Below, one piece after another: positions 1 to 9,107 of a DNA stretch of 64,000 bases. The stretch is from an uncultured Pseudomonadales bacterium (GTDB taxonomy: Bacteria > Pseudomonadota > Gammaproteobacteria > Pseudomonadales > Azotimanducaceae). The stretch's first letter is position 1; every line of letters begins with the position of its first letter. Below the pieces are notes generated by a model. The model made no database searches. It saw only the letters and a list, made by a program, of their open reading frames with translations, and was not told the origin of the DNA. Position numbers and translations under genes: made by a program. Where the stretch lies: contig CATOTI010000002.1 of the NCBI GenBank assembly GCA_951813295.1, positions 930,001-994,000 of the forward strand. The letters are read 5' to 3'.

Positions 1-1
1 C

Positions 2-487
2 CATCGCAGCGACAAGTTCCGTGCGGCTCCGGCGTCCGTCGACAAGATGCGCCAATTCGAAGCTGAAGGCCGGGTCAAGTTCATGATTGGCAACTGCGTC
101 GATTTCACAGCCGACAGCGGCGACCTCAACACGCTGCATGTCCGTCACCCCGACGAATCCATCACGGATCTCGACATCGACCACGCGCTGGTCTTCTTCG
201 GCCTGTCGCCGAAGCTCGGACCGATCGCCGAGTGGGGTGTCGAGCTTGAAAAGAATCAGATCCCAACTGATACCGAGCGTTTCGAAACGAACGTGCCCGG
301 TATTTACGCGATCGGCGACATTGCGACCTACCCGGGTAAAAAGAAGCTCATCCTCTCGGGCTTTCACGAAGCGGCGCTCGCGGCGTTTGCCATCAAGGCC
401 CGCCTCAACCCGGACGAAAAAGTGCACCTGCAATACACGACGACGAGTCCGATCATGCACGAGCGTCTGGGCGTGGCCGCATCGTGA
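2..487 (+). CDS. Ferredoxin--NADP+ reductase, TrxB-like type (5' truncated by window)
   Basis: This is the C-terminal 161 residues of a two-domain FAD/NAD(P)H flavoprotein of the thioredoxin-reductase-like ferredoxin-NADP reductase family, which moves electrons between NADPH and ferredoxin or flavodoxin. The reading frame is open from base 2, so the gene starts upstream. Seen: an HRSDKFRA segment with the arginines that bind the NADPH 2'-phosphate, FFGLSPKLGPIAEWG, the FAD-binding VPGIYAIGDIA segment, and an extended tail with TSPIMHERLGV. No CxxC redox pair lies in the visible part. The tail and the FFGLSPKLG motif favour FNR over true thioredoxin reductase, although the distinction rests partly on sequence outside the window. 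Confidence 0.85.
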   Translation, partial: HRSDKFRAAPASVDKMRQFEAEGRVKFMIGNCVDFTADSGDLNTLHVRHPDESITDLDIDHALVFFGLSPKLGPIAEWGVELEKNQIPTDTERFETNVPGIYAIGDIATYPGKKKLILSGFHEAALAAFAIKARLNPDEKVHLQYTTTSPIMHERLGVAAS

Positions 488-581
488 TCGGATCGAGCAC
501 CCGCTGCCCGTCGCCGAGGTTTGAAATCCCGAGCGGAAAGTTCCATCCTCGCGAGGTTATCCACTATCCGAGAGGGAGTTA

Positions 582-1010
582 ATGTCGGAACAAGCTGCTG
601 GGCCACTCCCAGTCGTTCCCTATCTGAAGATCCCCGATGACGGCGATCCGTTCATCGAGGGGCACCGGTGTGGGGCCTGCGGAGCGGTTTTCCTCGGCGA
701 ACGCGACACGTGTTCGAAGTGCGGGGCGCGCGATCAGATGGCGACGGAGGCACTCTCCAACAAGGGCGAACTCTATTCGTATTGCATCGTCCACCGGTCG
801 TTTCCAGGGATCGAAGTTCCTTATGTTTCGGCGATCGTCGACCTCGAAGGTGGTGGCACGATCAAGGGCAACTTGATCAACATCGAGCCAGACCCCGACA
901 AGATCGACTTCGGCATGCCCATCGAGGTCGTTTACGACGACGCTCTCGGTCGAAAAGATCGCGACGGCAATTCCTACCTCTCGTACTTCTTCCAACCTCG
1001 ATCCGCCTGA
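582..1010 (+). CDS. Zn-ribbon domain-containing OB-fold protein (DUF35 family)
   Basis: A 142-residue protein with an N-terminal rubredoxin-like zinc ribbon (CGAC at about 30 and CSKCG at about 44) followed by an OB-fold (GELYSYCIVHRSFPG to the end). In this family the protein is an accessory subunit of a neighbouring thiolase-like enzyme and is thought to bind acyl-CoA. The start has a good ribosome binding site (AGGGAG at 573-578). The thiolase begins 30 bases after the stop, so the two are very probably co-transcribed and their products act together. Length and domain order are typical of the family. Confidence 0.9.
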   Translation: MSEQAAGPLPVVPYLKIPDDGDPFIEGHRCGACGAVFLGERDTCSKCGARDQMATEALSNKGELYSYCIVHRSFPGIEVPYVSAIVDLEGGGTIKGNLINIEPDPDKIDFGMPIEVVYDDALGRKDRDGNSYLSYFFQPRSA

Positions 1011-1040
1011 GCGGCATCGGAATCTGAAAGGACTCAAGCA

Positions 1041-2186
1041 ATGACAGACGCTTATATCGTTGGCGTAGACATGATCAAGTTCGGGCGCTTCCCGGACCAA
1101 ACGGTTCCACAGATCGGTTCCAAAGCCGCGCTCCTCGCACTCGACGACGCGGGCCTGAAGATCCAGGACATGCAGGCGCTCTATTGCGGCAACCTGGGCC
1201 AGGCGAGCGGCATGGTCGGCCAGCGGATCCTCCAGGAGATCGGCCAGACGGGCGTCCCCGTGGTCAACGTCTCCAACGCCTGTGCAACGGGTGCAACGGC
1301 ATTTCGTGAAGCCTGGACGGCGGTCAAAGCCGGTCTCTACGACCTCGTCCTCGCGGTCGGCGTCGAGCAGATGGGCAAAGGCCTCCTCGGTGGTGGTGGC
1401 GGCGGCGCCGGCATCTCCAAAGAAGGCCTGCTCGGTTCGGGCACGATGCCCGCGGTCTTCGCCGAAGCCGGTATGGAGCATTCGCGCAACTACGGCACGA
1501 CTTTCGAGCAGTTCGCCAAGGTATCGGTGAAAAACCACCATCACTCGACCATGAACCCGAAGGCGATGTATCAGATCGAAACGCCGCTCGAGACGGTGAT
1601 GAATGCAGAAATGATCTCGTACCCCAATACGAAGCTCATGTGCTCGGTGAACGTCGACGGATCGGCGGCAGCGATCATCGCGTCGGAATCGAAGGCGCGC
1701 GAACTCGGACTCATGGACCGCGCGGTCAAGGTTCGAGCTTCGGTGATGACCTCCGATCCGTGGCAGGAACGTGATCTCGTCATGCCAGACGTCAACTCCT
1801 GTACGCGCAAAGCGGCAGCAGCGGCATACGAAATGGCCGGTCTCGGACCGGACGATGTCGACCTCGTCGAACTACACGACTGCTTCGCGACGGCAGAGAT
1901 CCTGCACTACGAGAATCTCGGCCTCTGCGGCGACGGCGAAGCGGGACGTCTGATCGATGACGGCGAAGTGGCACTCGGTGGCCGGGTTCCGGTCAACGTG
2001 TCGGGCGGCCTGCTCTCCAAGGGTCATCCGCTCGGTGCGACGGGCATCGCCAACCTCTACGAGGTGTCGACGCACCTGCGCGGCGAAGCCGGTAAGCGAC
2101 AAGTCGAAGGCGCACGCATCGGCATGACGCATGTCATCGGCCTCGGCAGCGCTTGCGGGATCCACATCCTCGAGAAAGCTTCCTGA
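1041..2186 (+). CDS. Thiolase family protein (acetyl-CoA acetyltransferase / SCP-x-like)
   Basis: A 381-residue thiolase-fold enzyme expected to cleave or form a carbon-carbon bond on acyl-CoA substrates in fatty-acid, sterol or side-chain metabolism. Visible signatures: nucleophile-loop cysteine in VSNACATGA (Cys81), HDCFA at about 280, and the C-terminal GHPLGATG motif. The HDCF form and the adjacent DUF35 gene place it among the SCP-x/acetyl-CoA acetyltransferase-like thiolases, not the FadA type. It closes a two-gene operon that ends in a clear terminator at 2206-2237. The substrate cannot be read from the sequence. Confidence 0.9.
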   Translation: MTDAYIVGVDMIKFGRFPDQTVPQIGSKAALLALDDAGLKIQDMQALYCGNLGQASGMVGQRILQEIGQTGVPVVNVSNACATGATAFREAWTAVKAGLYDLVLAVGVEQMGKGLLGGGGGGAGISKEGLLGSGTMPAVFAEAGMEHSRNYGTTFEQFAKVSVKNHHHSTMNPKAMYQIETPLETVMNAEMISYPNTKLMCSVNVDGSAAAIIASESKARELGLMDRAVKVRASVMTSDPWQERDLVMPDVNSCTRKAAAAAYEMAGLGPDDVDLVELHDCFATAEILHYENLGLCGDGEAGRLIDDGEVALGGRVPVNVSGGLLSKGHPLGATGIANLYEVSTHLRGEAGKRQVEGARIGMTHVIGLGSACGIHILEKAS

Positions 2187-2205
2187 AGCTAGCTTCTTGA
2201 ACGTC

Positions 2206-2237
2206 AAGCGCCGGGCTCGTCCCGGCGCTTTTCGTTT
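2206..2237 (+). terminator. Rho-independent terminator after the thiolase operon
   Basis: A perfect 10-bp stem, AAGCGCCGGG (2206-2215) with CCCGGCGCTT (2221-2230), and a 5-nt loop, followed by TTCGTTT. It lies 20 bases after the thiolase stop and before the start of the next gene. Confidence 0.85.
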
Positions 2238-2278
2238 AGGCCACGCTTTCCCTTTTCCAAACGAAAGGCAGAGTTCCG

Positions 2279-2779
2279 TTGCGTATCGGCGTCGTCAGCG
2301 ACACCCACAACAATCTGAAGAATGTTCGAACGATCGTCGATCTGTTCAACGACGCCGATCTTGACGCAATCGTTCATACGGGCGATATCACGCAGGCGAA
2401 AACGATCGACGTATTCGCCGATCTGGCGGCCCCGATGTTCGGGGTCTACGGGAACAACGACGAGGAGCGCGAGACGCTCGAGCGCGCGATCGGCGAATGC
2501 GGCTTCAACTTCGTCGAACCGCCGCTCGTACTGAATTGGCACTCACAATCGATTGTCGTCGTGCACGACCCACTCGAATTCAACGGGGTGCTCGATCCGT
2601 CGTTTGATCTCGCGCTGCACGGACACACCCATCTCTACCGATCCGAACGCGTCGTCCGAACCGACCGGCGCGAGCAACTCATCTTCAATCCGGGCGAATG
2701 CGCGGGTCACATGACGGGATACAACGCCGTTGGCGTCGTCGACCTCGCGGCGATGGAAACGAAACTCTTGAAGTTCTGA
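2279..2779 (+). CDS. YfcE/MJ0936-type metallophosphoesterase
   Basis: A 166-residue calcineurin-like phosphoesterase of the short YfcE/MJ0936 group, which hydrolyses phosphodiesters with a two-metal centre. Metal-ligand motifs are in order: GVVSDTHNN (Asp and His near residue 8), HTGDIT, GNNDE, and HGHTH near the C-terminus. The usual HG motif before the last block reads VHDPLEF here. The call uses a TTG start at 2279 because residue 1 leads straight into the first beta strand. It follows a strong terminator, so it needs its own promoter, which I could not identify. Confidence 0.85.
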   Translation: MRIGVVSDTHNNLKNVRTIVDLFNDADLDAIVHTGDITQAKTIDVFADLAAPMFGVYGNNDEERETLERAIGECGFNFVEPPLVLNWHSQSIVVVHDPLEFNGVLDPSFDLALHGHTHLYRSERVVRTDRREQLIFNPGECAGHMTGYNAVGVVDLAAMETKLLKF

Positions 2780-2799
2780 GCAGCCCGATCGAGCGCTCC

Positions 2800-4017
2800 T
2801 TAAGTAAAGCGCCCCGGATCGCCGATCACGCCCGCTTCTCGAAGTTCTCCCAGGCGTTCCGACGGCAAACCCAGTTCATCAGCGAGAACCTGGTCCGTGT
2901 GCTCGCCCAATCGAGGCGGGGGCGTCATGTCGACGTGGGACTCCGAGAGCTGCGGCCCAAACCCGAGCATCGGCACGTGGCCGTGCACCGGCAGATCCAT
3001 TTCGTGGATGAAGCCACGTTCACGCAGGTGCTTGTCGTGATGCAGCTCCGCCGTGTCGAGCGTGGCCGAACACGGCACCCCCGCGGCGGCGATCGTCTCC
3101 ATGGCCTCGTACTTGGTGCGTTCGGCGCACCAGTTCGAGATTTCGGCATAGAGCGCATCGCCGTTTTCCATTCGGCCCTGATTCGTCTCGAATCGCGGAT
3201 CGATCAGGAGATCCGGCCGATCCATCGCCGCGCACAGTCCGTCCCAATGCCCCGAGTTCACGGGCATCAGATAGATATAGTCGTTGGGACCAAACGGTTT
3301 GCACGGATAAATGTTGACGGGTGGTAAGCCCCCGGCGTTGCCGTTGCGCCCCGTCGCCTGCGTACCCCAGGCGGAGCCGATGTACGCGCGCGTACGCGTG
3401 TAATAGATCATCGCCTCCTGCATCGAGATCTCTAGCTCCTGCCCGAGTCCCGTGCGTTGTCTCTGTATGTAGGCCGCGAGAATCGCCATCGCCGCCTGAA
3501 CACCCGTGCCCGAGTCACCGGTCGTCGGTCCCGGCATCATGGGCGGTCCATCGGCTTCACCCGTGATCGAGAACGCCCCCGCTGCCGCTTGCGCGACCAT
3601 GTCCATGCAGCGGAAATCGGAGTACGGACCCGATGTGCCGAATCCCTTGATCCGCGCATAGATGATCGACGGATTGACCGCCTTCAGGTCTTCGTAGGTG
3701 ATACGGAGCTTTTCGGTCACACCCGGCCCGTAGTTCTCGACGAAAACATCGAACTTCGGCACGAGATCGAGGAACAGTGCGCGCCCTTCCTCGGTTCGAA
3801 GGTTCACCGCGACGCTACGTTTGTTCGCGTTCCAGGCACAGAAGTAAGCGGAGTAATCCTTGTTCTCGGACCGCCCGACGCCGCGCCCGGGGTCGCCGAT
3901 ATCCGGTGCCTCGACTTTCACGACATCAGCGCCGAGCCAGGCAAGCGCCTGCGTGCAGGACGTACCCGCTTCGTACTGGGTCATGTCGAGAACGCGCAAT
4001 CCATCCAACGCCGGCAT
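2800..4017 (-). CDS. Family III CoA-transferase (CaiB/BaiF)
   Basis: A 405-residue CaiB/BaiF CoA-transferase that moves CoA between carboxylic acids through an enzyme-bound anhydride. Family features: the N-terminal LDMTQYEAGTSCTQALAWLG block, ADVVKVEAP, KRSVAVNLRTEEGRALF, and a GDSGTG segment in the region where these enzymes carry their catalytic aspartate. The ATG at 4017 is chosen over longer openings because AGGGGAAG precedes it at proper spacing and the protein then begins directly at the domain. It converges on the metallophosphoesterase gene with only 20 bases between the stops. Substrate unknown. Confidence 0.88.
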   Translation of the reverse strand: MPALDGLRVLDMTQYEAGTSCTQALAWLGADVVKVEAPDIGDPGRGVGRSENKDYSAYFCAWNANKRSVAVNLRTEEGRALFLDLVPKFDVFVENYGPGVTEKLRITYEDLKAVNPSIIYARIKGFGTSGPYSDFRCMDMVAQAAAGAFSITGEADGPPMMPGPTTGDSGTGVQAAMAILAAYIQRQRTGLGQELEISMQEAMIYYTRTRAYIGSAWGTQATGRNGNAGGLPPVNIYPCKPFGPNDYIYLMPVNSGHWDGLCAAMDRPDLLIDPRFETNQGRMENGDALYAEISNWCAERTKYEAMETIAAAGVPCSATLDTAELHHDKHLRERGFIHEMDLPVHGHVPMLGFGPQLSESHVDMTPPPRLGEHTDQVLADELGLPSERLGELREAGVIGDPGRFT

Positions 4018-4098
4018 CGAGTCTTCCCCTACGAGATCGTTATCTAGTGAACACTTCGCGGGGTGCGCTCGCAACCCCGCAGCGGTGAGCCGTTCGAA

Positions 4099-4476
4099 TC
4101 AGCCTGCGCTCATCTGGAAGAAGCAGAGCTTGTTGCCGTCCGGATCGCGCACGTAGGCACCATAGAAGACGCCCGGGATTCGATCGCCGGGTTCACCTTC
4201 GTCCGTCGCACCCAGTTCGATCGCCTTGGCGTAGAGCGCCTGAATCGCATCCGGACCATCGGCCGGGAACGCGACCATGTTGCCGTTACCGGGGGACGGC
4301 GCCTGTTCGTCATAGGGCGTGCAGATCGCGAGCATCGGCGCGCCGGGGCCAGTGCCGTAAAACTTGATGCGTTCGCTGCCGAAAAGCTGGCGGCCACCCA
4401 TTTCGCCGATCAACGCGTCGTAGAACGCACACGCCTTGTCCAGGTCGTTGGTGCCGATCGTTGCGTATCCGAGCAT
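4099..4476 (-). CDS. VOC (glyoxalase/bleomycin-resistance) family protein
   Basis: A 125-residue single-module vicinal oxygen chelate protein. Typical beta-alpha-beta-beta-beta blocks are visible: LGYATIGTNDLDKACAFYDALIGEMGG at the start, then GNMVAFPADGPDAIQALY, and YVRDPDGNKLCFF at the end. Such proteins dimerise to form a metal site and act as lyases, isomerases or dioxygenases; no specific reaction can be assigned. It lies 81 bases upstream (in transcription order) of the CoA-transferase start, so the two may be co-transcribed. Confidence 0.85.
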   Translation of the reverse strand: MLGYATIGTNDLDKACAFYDALIGEMGGRQLFGSERIKFYGTGPGAPMLAICTPYDEQAPSPGNGNMVAFPADGPDAIQALYAKAIELGATDEGEPGDRIPGVFYGAYVRDPDGNKLCFFQMSAG

Positions 4477-4546
4477 GAAGAATCTCCAATCTATGTTCGG
4501 CGTTTAAGGCCGAGTGTCTGAATCGGCAACCTCGCCGAACGAGGCG

Positions 4547-5773
4547 TCAGTTGCCGTGATAATTGTCCGGAACTCGACCCTTAGTAATCATGTCGTTCAG
4601 CGATGCATACCGCGCAGTACTGAGGTCTCGGCCGACGAAACGATCATCGTCCTTTGCATATCGATAAGCACGGAAAACATAGGGCGTCCGTCCGAACCGG
4701 CTGGCGTAGTGAAACGGTGAGACGAACTCCCAAACGGTTTCACCCGCCGGGGATACCTCGAAAAGCCGTCCCGTCGATGATTCCGTAATGAACGTATTGC
4801 CGTTCGGTAGCCGGCTCGCGCCCGAGCACATGTAGGAGAAGAACGCGAGGATCACGTCGGCCTGGTACTTCCAGACCGTCTCCCGTGTTTCGGGATTCAC
4901 TTCCAGAACCCGCGAGTACGCGGGCGCATGGGGCCGATGGCAGCCGTTGTCGAAAATCAGGATGTTGCCGTTGTCGAGCCACGTGGCCGCGTGCTGATGC
5001 GAGAGTGCGGTCTCGAGCGACTCTTCTTCGGCACCGAAGCGCCACGTGATCGCGCCGGTCTCGGGATCGACGATGACCACCTGGCTCGTCGCGCGAAAGC
5101 TGATCAGCCAATCACCGTTCGGTGTCGTCGTCAGCGAGTTGGCATGCCCCCACTCCTTGTGGGATTCGAGCGGACAGATCCGATCGAGCTCGGGATCGAA
5201 GTGCTCCCACGAATTCCAACGGCGGACGACAAAGCCGGAGGGGTCGATCTCGAGGACAGAGTCGCCCCACATGACGTCACCGTCCTTCGGGTCGTGATGC
5301 CCGCCCTGCACCGTCTGGCGATATTCATCAGGGATCGGATACCAGGCGAGCACGATGTGGTTGCCATTGGCGAGGCGCTCGTAGGCATGGTGTTGGGCGG
5401 GATTGCGATAGGCCCAAACGACGTTGCTATCCCAGTCGAGTTCCATCATCGCACCGGCGTTGCCACCCATGTTCTGGCGGCCCTCGGCGTAGCGGAACGG
5501 CGCGGTCTGGACGAGGAGATGACCGTTGTCGAGCAGGTGCGCGTGCTGGATCCCTTCGTGCTGGAACCAGCGGTGCACGACCCGGCCTTCGTCGTCGAGG
5601 AGCGTCGCGTTCTTGCCGGTCACCGAAGAGTAGAGCGTGTATCCGCCGAAGGCGCGTTCTGGATCCCGATAGACCAAGCCCAGCGGGCGATTGCGAATCC
5701 AGGTCACGAAAGCCTCGAAACTCGGCGAGAAGCCGTCGATTCTAGTGCCTCGAGGCACGCATCGGGGCGTCAT
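4547..5773 (-). CDS. Arylsulfotransferase (ASST)-family beta-propeller protein
   Basis: About 408 residues of repeated beta-propeller strands typical of bacterial arylsulfotransferase-like proteins: GGYTLYSSVTGKNATLLDDEG and VVHRW, QHAHLLDNGHLLV, HHAYERLANGNHIVLAW, HANSLTTTPNGDWLISFR, LSHQHAATWLDNGNILIFDNG, RLPNGNTFITESSTGRLFEV. Classical AssT moves sulfate between phenols without PAPS and is periplasmic, but no signal peptide is visible here, so a catalytic role is unproven. The start is uncertain: ATG 5773 overlaps the divergent kinase start in CATCATGG, while GTG 5707 would begin just before the conserved domain. Confidence 0.72.
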   Translation of the reverse strand: MTPRCVPRGTRIDGFSPSFEAFVTWIRNRPLGLVYRDPERAFGGYTLYSSVTGKNATLLDDEGRVVHRWFQHEGIQHAHLLDNGHLLVQTAPFRYAEGRQNMGGNAGAMMELDWDSNVVWAYRNPAQHHAYERLANGNHIVLAWYPIPDEYRQTVQGGHHDPKDGDVMWGDSVLEIDPSGFVVRRWNSWEHFDPELDRICPLESHKEWGHANSLTTTPNGDWLISFRATSQVVIVDPETGAITWRFGAEEESLETALSHQHAATWLDNGNILIFDNGCHRPHAPAYSRVLEVNPETRETVWKYQADVILAFFSYMCSGASRLPNGNTFITESSTGRLFEVSPAGETVWEFVSPFHYASRFGRTPYVFRAYRYAKDDDRFVGRDLSTARYASLNDMITKGRVPDNYHGN

Positions 5774-5774
5774 C

Positions 5775-6392
5775 ATGGCTGAGCCGACCGAACCCAAAGT
5801 CATCCTGGTCGGCGGCACGTCGCATGTCGGAAAGTCGACCGTCGCCGAAGCCCTCGCGCAAGCGCGCACCGCCACGCTGATCAGTACGGACGGGCTCTCA
5901 CGCCATCCCGGACGCCCCTGGCGCGCCACCGAGGTCGTGCCGGAGGACGTGATGGCGTACTACTCGCAAGCGCAAGACGATGCCGACCGCCAACGTTTCT
6001 TCCTGGACGACGTCTGGCGCCACTACACACGACGTGTGTGGCCCATCGTCGCGGCGATCATGGCCTGTCGTCTCGACAATCCATACGATCGCCCAACCGT
6101 CATCGAAGGCTCGGCCATCGTGCCGGTCATCGAACCCGCCGACGGTATGCGCGTCTACTACCTCACCTTGGATGACGAGGTGATCGTCGAACGCATCCGT
6201 GCCGACAGCCGCTATGCCGATCACGAGCCGCCCGAGCGGCTCGTGATCGATACATTCTCGAGGCGAACGCTCGATTTCCAGGCACGCGTGACGAACGAAG
6301 CCGATGCACGAGATCTCGTCGAAGTGGCAGCATTCGCGTCGGCGGACGAGATCGTCGACTACCTGCTTACCGATGCGACGAAAGGGAGCTGA
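5775..6392 (+). CDS. P-loop kinase-like ATPase (2-phosphoglycerate kinase-like)
   Basis: A 205-residue small P-loop protein. The Walker A motif GGTSHVGKST lies at about residues 13-22, and a TLDDEVIVERIRADSR helix with lid-type arginines lies near residue 140. The fold suggests a small-molecule kinase, possibly 2-phosphoglycerate kinase-like, but no substrate motif is decisive. ATG 5775 is preferred to an upstream in-frame start at 5691 because the upstream part lies over the divergent ASST gene and has no domain content. The next VOC gene follows after 3 bases, so the two form an operon. Confidence 0.7.
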   Translation: MAEPTEPKVILVGGTSHVGKSTVAEALAQARTATLISTDGLSRHPGRPWRATEVVPEDVMAYYSQAQDDADRQRFFLDDVWRHYTRRVWPIVAAIMACRLDNPYDRPTVIEGSAIVPVIEPADGMRVYYLTLDDEVIVERIRADSRYADHEPPERLVIDTFSRRTLDFQARVTNEADARDLVEVAAFASADEIVDYLLTDATKGS

Positions 6393-6395
6393 TCA

Positions 6396-6815
6396 ATGAC
6401 GGAGGAGCCTTCCACCACGGAGCCACAAACCACGAGGTTACGCGTCGGCTCGATCGTGATCCGTTGCTTCGAATGGCAGCGGATGCGGGATTTCTGGCTC
6501 GCCGCGCTCGGCTACCAGATTCGTTACGCCGCACCGCCTGGCGACAACTTTGTCATCATCGAAGATCCAGCGGGTGCCGGACCGAATCTTTCAATCGACG
6601 AGGCACCGGTCAAGCGCTCTGGTAAGCGGAGTTGGATCCACCTCGACCTCATGACGGAGGATCAAGCGGGCGAAGTCGAACGGCTGACCGGACTCGGGGC
6701 GAAACGCTACCCGTGGCGCTACCCGGACGGGGCCGACTACGTCGTTCTGGAGGACCCCGACGGCAATCTCTTCTGTGTCGTAGACGAAAGCGCCTCCGAC
6801 GACGCCCCGGCTTGA
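6396..6815 (+). CDS. VOC family protein
   Basis: A 139-residue vicinal oxygen chelate protein with two half modules. LRVGSIVIRCFEWQRMRDFW opens the first and RSWIHLDLMTEDQAGEVERL the second, and the C-terminal strand is YVVLEDPDGNLFCVV. The WIHLDL histidine and the terminal DPDGN block are typical of the subgroup often annotated as glyoxalase-like. It starts 3 bases after the kinase stop, with GGGAGC just upstream, so translational coupling is likely. Function unknown. Confidence 0.82.
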   Translation: MTEEPSTTEPQTTRLRVGSIVIRCFEWQRMRDFWLAALGYQIRYAAPPGDNFVIIEDPAGAGPNLSIDEAPVKRSGKRSWIHLDLMTEDQAGEVERLTGLGAKRYPWRYPDGADYVVLEDPDGNLFCVVDESASDDAPA

Positions 6816-6853
6816 GACGTGGCGCCCGGATGCGGCGCGTGGCGCGGAGCGAC

Positions 6854-7597
6854 TTAACCCCCCAGGGCTTCGAACCGTTCGATGAACTGTCCAATACGAC
6901 GCGCGTTAGCACCAAGATCACTCTGCCCGACCCGCGATACTGATCGCAGATCGACGATCGCCCCCGTCCCGCTCTGGCGGATTCGGATCACGATGTCGTC
7001 CTTGAAACCGAACCAGAACGTCGACGCCGTCGCCTCGATCCGGTAGTCCCCGCGCGCCTCCGAAAAGACCTCCCATCCGAGGTCTTCCGCGATTGAAACC
7101 GCTCGGTCGAAGCTCGCATCGACATCGGTTTCGGTGAGGTGGGTCGACAGATCTGGGTAGGCCTCGCGTTGTTGCGATGCGATCTCGCGGGTGTACTCGA
7201 GCGGGTTCGAGTTCTCGCCCCGATCCACGTCCACGAATCGTGGTGGATCAAAAGTATCGGTCGAGATGTTGTGAATCGGTGGTACCGATACGGCCGTCGC
7301 GAATTGCAGGCCCATCACCACGAGCACGAGCAAGCTGCCAAAGAGGCCGAGCATCACCGGTTGCCGATCGACCGGGCGTTCGCGTTTCACGGCGAGAATG
7401 AGCGCGACGATCCCGCCCACCAGGCCGATCGCCGCCAGAATGGCGCCGCCAAAGAGCAACTGGAACCCGAAGCCGAAGCCCCAGATACCGAACTTCGTCC
7501 CCAACGCCCCGATAGGCAACAACACAAACGCGACGATGCCAATCGTGAACATGCTCTTCGCGAGCCGGCTGCGATTGCCTCCGGTTGCTTCCGCCAT
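6854..7597 (-). CDS. DUF1499 membrane protein
   Basis: A 247-residue protein with hydrophobic segments near residues 15-35, 42-70 and 82-105, followed by a soluble DUF1499 domain. That domain runs from [20 protein letters not shown] through [34 protein letters not shown] (quoted only as landmarks) to the C-terminus. The family has no established biochemical role. ATG 7597 is chosen over 7612 because GGGAGGA sits at ideal spacing before it. The gene converges on the VOC gene and diverges from the glycyl-tRNA synthetase. Confidence 0.85.
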   Translation of the reverse strand: MAEATGGNRSRLAKSMFTIGIVAFVLLPIGALGTKFGIWGFGFGFQLLFGGAILAAIGLVGGIVALILAVKRERPVDRQPVMLGLFGSLLVLVVMGLQFATAVSVPPIHNISTDTFDPPRFVDVDRGENSNPLEYTREIASQQREAYPDLSTHLTETDVDASFDRAVSIAEDLGWEVFSEARGDYRIEATASTFWFGFKDDIVIRIRQSGTGAIVDLRSVSRVGQSDLGANARRIGQFIERFEALGG

Positions 7598-7748
7598 AAC
7601 GCGTCCTCCCATTTGTCGCGGATGCTACCCCAGTGGGGCCCGAAGAGTTCATCCGACGACCGGCCCCGGCCGTCATTGCACCACGGCACACCCGTGCGGC
7701 CGCTGGTATAGTGCCGCGCCCCGAAAGAACCCAATGAGGAGACCTTCA

Positions 7749-9107
7749 GTGCCCGCTCAATCCATGGAAGAGCTCGTCGCGCTGTGCAAGCGGCGCGGAT
7801 TCATTTTCCAGGCAAGCGAAATCTACGGCGGGTTGCAGGGGATCTACGACTACGGCCCGCTCGGGGTCGAACTGAAAAACAATCTGAAGAACGCCTGGTG
7901 GCGGGCGATGGTGTATGAGCGGGACGATGTCGAGGGCCTCGACTCTGCCATCCTCACCAATCAGAAGGTGCTCCTCTACTCGGGCCACGAGGCGACGTTC
8001 TCGGATCCGTTGGTCGACTGTCGCGACTGCAAATCACGCTGGCGCGCCGATCACCTCGAGTCGGACCAATGTCCGAAGTGTGGCTCTAGCAATCTCACCG
8101 AACCACGCCCGTTCAATCTGATGTTCAAAACCGCGATCGGCCCTGTGGACGACGGTTCGTCCTTTGCCTACCTGCGCCCCGAAACCGCGCAGTCGATCTT
8201 CACGAACTTCAAGAACGTGCTCGATTCGACGTCGCGCAAGCTGCCGTTCGGTATCGCGCAGATCGGTAAGTCCTTCCGCAACGAGATCACGCCGCGAAAC
8301 TTCATCTTCCGCGTTCGCGAGTTCGAGCAGATGGAGCTCGAATTCTTCGTCGAACCTGGCGAGGACGAGGATTGGCACGATCGGTGGATTCAGGAACGGA
8401 TGAGTTGGTGGTCCGAGCAGGGCGTCAACGAGAACAACATCGAACTCCTGCACGTCGAAGGAGACGAGCTCGCCCACTACTCCAAGGCGACAGTCGACCT
8501 GATGTATCGATTTCCGCATGGCCTCGAAGAACTCGAGGGGATCGCCAATCGAACGGACTTTGACCTCGGTTCGCATACGAAGAACCAGGCCGACCTTTCG
8601 ATTTCTGCCGATGTCGAGGAAAACCGGGATTCCAACACCCGGCTCGCCTATCACGACCAGCAGGCGAACACCTGGACCGTTCCCTACGTGATCGAACCGT
8701 CGGCGGGCGTCGATCGAGGCGTGCTCGCCGTGCTGAACGAGGCCTATACCATCGAGCGGCTCGAAAACGGTTCCGAACGCACGGTGCTGAAACTCAAACC
8801 CCACCTGGCGCCGATCAAGGTCGCCGTGCTGCCGCTCAAGCGCAACCACGACGAGATCGTCGAGACGTCGCGGCGCATCAAACAGGATCTGCAGCGCCTC
8901 GGGCTCGGCCGAATTCTCTTCGAGAACACCGGCAACATCGGCAAAGGCTATCGCCGCCACGACGAAATCGGCACACCGCTCGCCGTGACGGTCGATTTCG
9001 AAACGCTGGAAGACCAGACGGTGACCGTCCGCGACCGCGACACGATGGCGCAGGAACGAGTCCACCTCGAGGAGCTGTCGGCGTTCGTCACCGAGCGCGT
9101 GCGATGA
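7749..9107 (+). CDS. glyS: Glycine--tRNA ligase, single-chain (alpha2) type
   Basis: A 452-residue class II synthetase that charges tRNA-Gly with glycine. Blocks seen in order: [20 protein letters not shown], the zinc-binding CRDC...CPKC pair, motif 2 around [21 protein letters not shown], and a C-terminal anticodon-binding domain from [11 protein letters not shown]. This is the single-polypeptide alpha2 form, not the alpha2-beta2 GlyQ/GlyS pair usual in Gammaproteobacteria. The GTG at 7749 is favoured because AGGAGA lies 6 bases upstream; ATG 7734 and ATG 7764 are alternatives. The stop overlaps the next start by 4 bases (ATGA). Confidence 0.93.
   Translation: MPAQSMEELVALCKRRGFIFQASEIYGGLQGIYDYGPLGVELKNNLKNAWWRAMVYERDDVEGLDSAILTNQKVLLYSGHEATFSDPLVDCRDCKSRWRADHLESDQCPKCGSSNLTEPRPFNLMFKTAIGPVDDGSSFAYLRPETAQSIFTNFKNVLDSTSRKLPFGIAQIGKSFRNEITPRNFIFRVREFEQMELEFFVEPGEDEDWHDRWIQERMSWWSEQGVNENNIELLHVEGDELAHYSKATVDLMYRFPHGLEELEGIANRTDFDLGSHTKNQADLSISADVEENRDSNTRLAYHDQQANTWTVPYVIEPSAGVDRGVLAVLNEAYTIERLENGSERTVLKLKPHLAPIKVAVLPLKRNHDEIVETSRRIKQDLQRLGLGRILFENTGNIGKGYRRHDEIGTPLAVTVDFETLEDQTVTVRDRDTMAQERVHLEELSAFVTERVR

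Noticed and set aside
4928..5782. A 284-codon plus-strand frame opposite the ASST-like gene
   Set aside because: The minus strand shows repeated propeller motifs; the plus frame has none.
7676..7712. Promoter for the glycyl-tRNA synthetase (TTGCAC and TATAGT)
   Set aside because: The two hexamers are 25 bases apart, too far for sigma-70; only the TATAGT -10 is plausible on its own.
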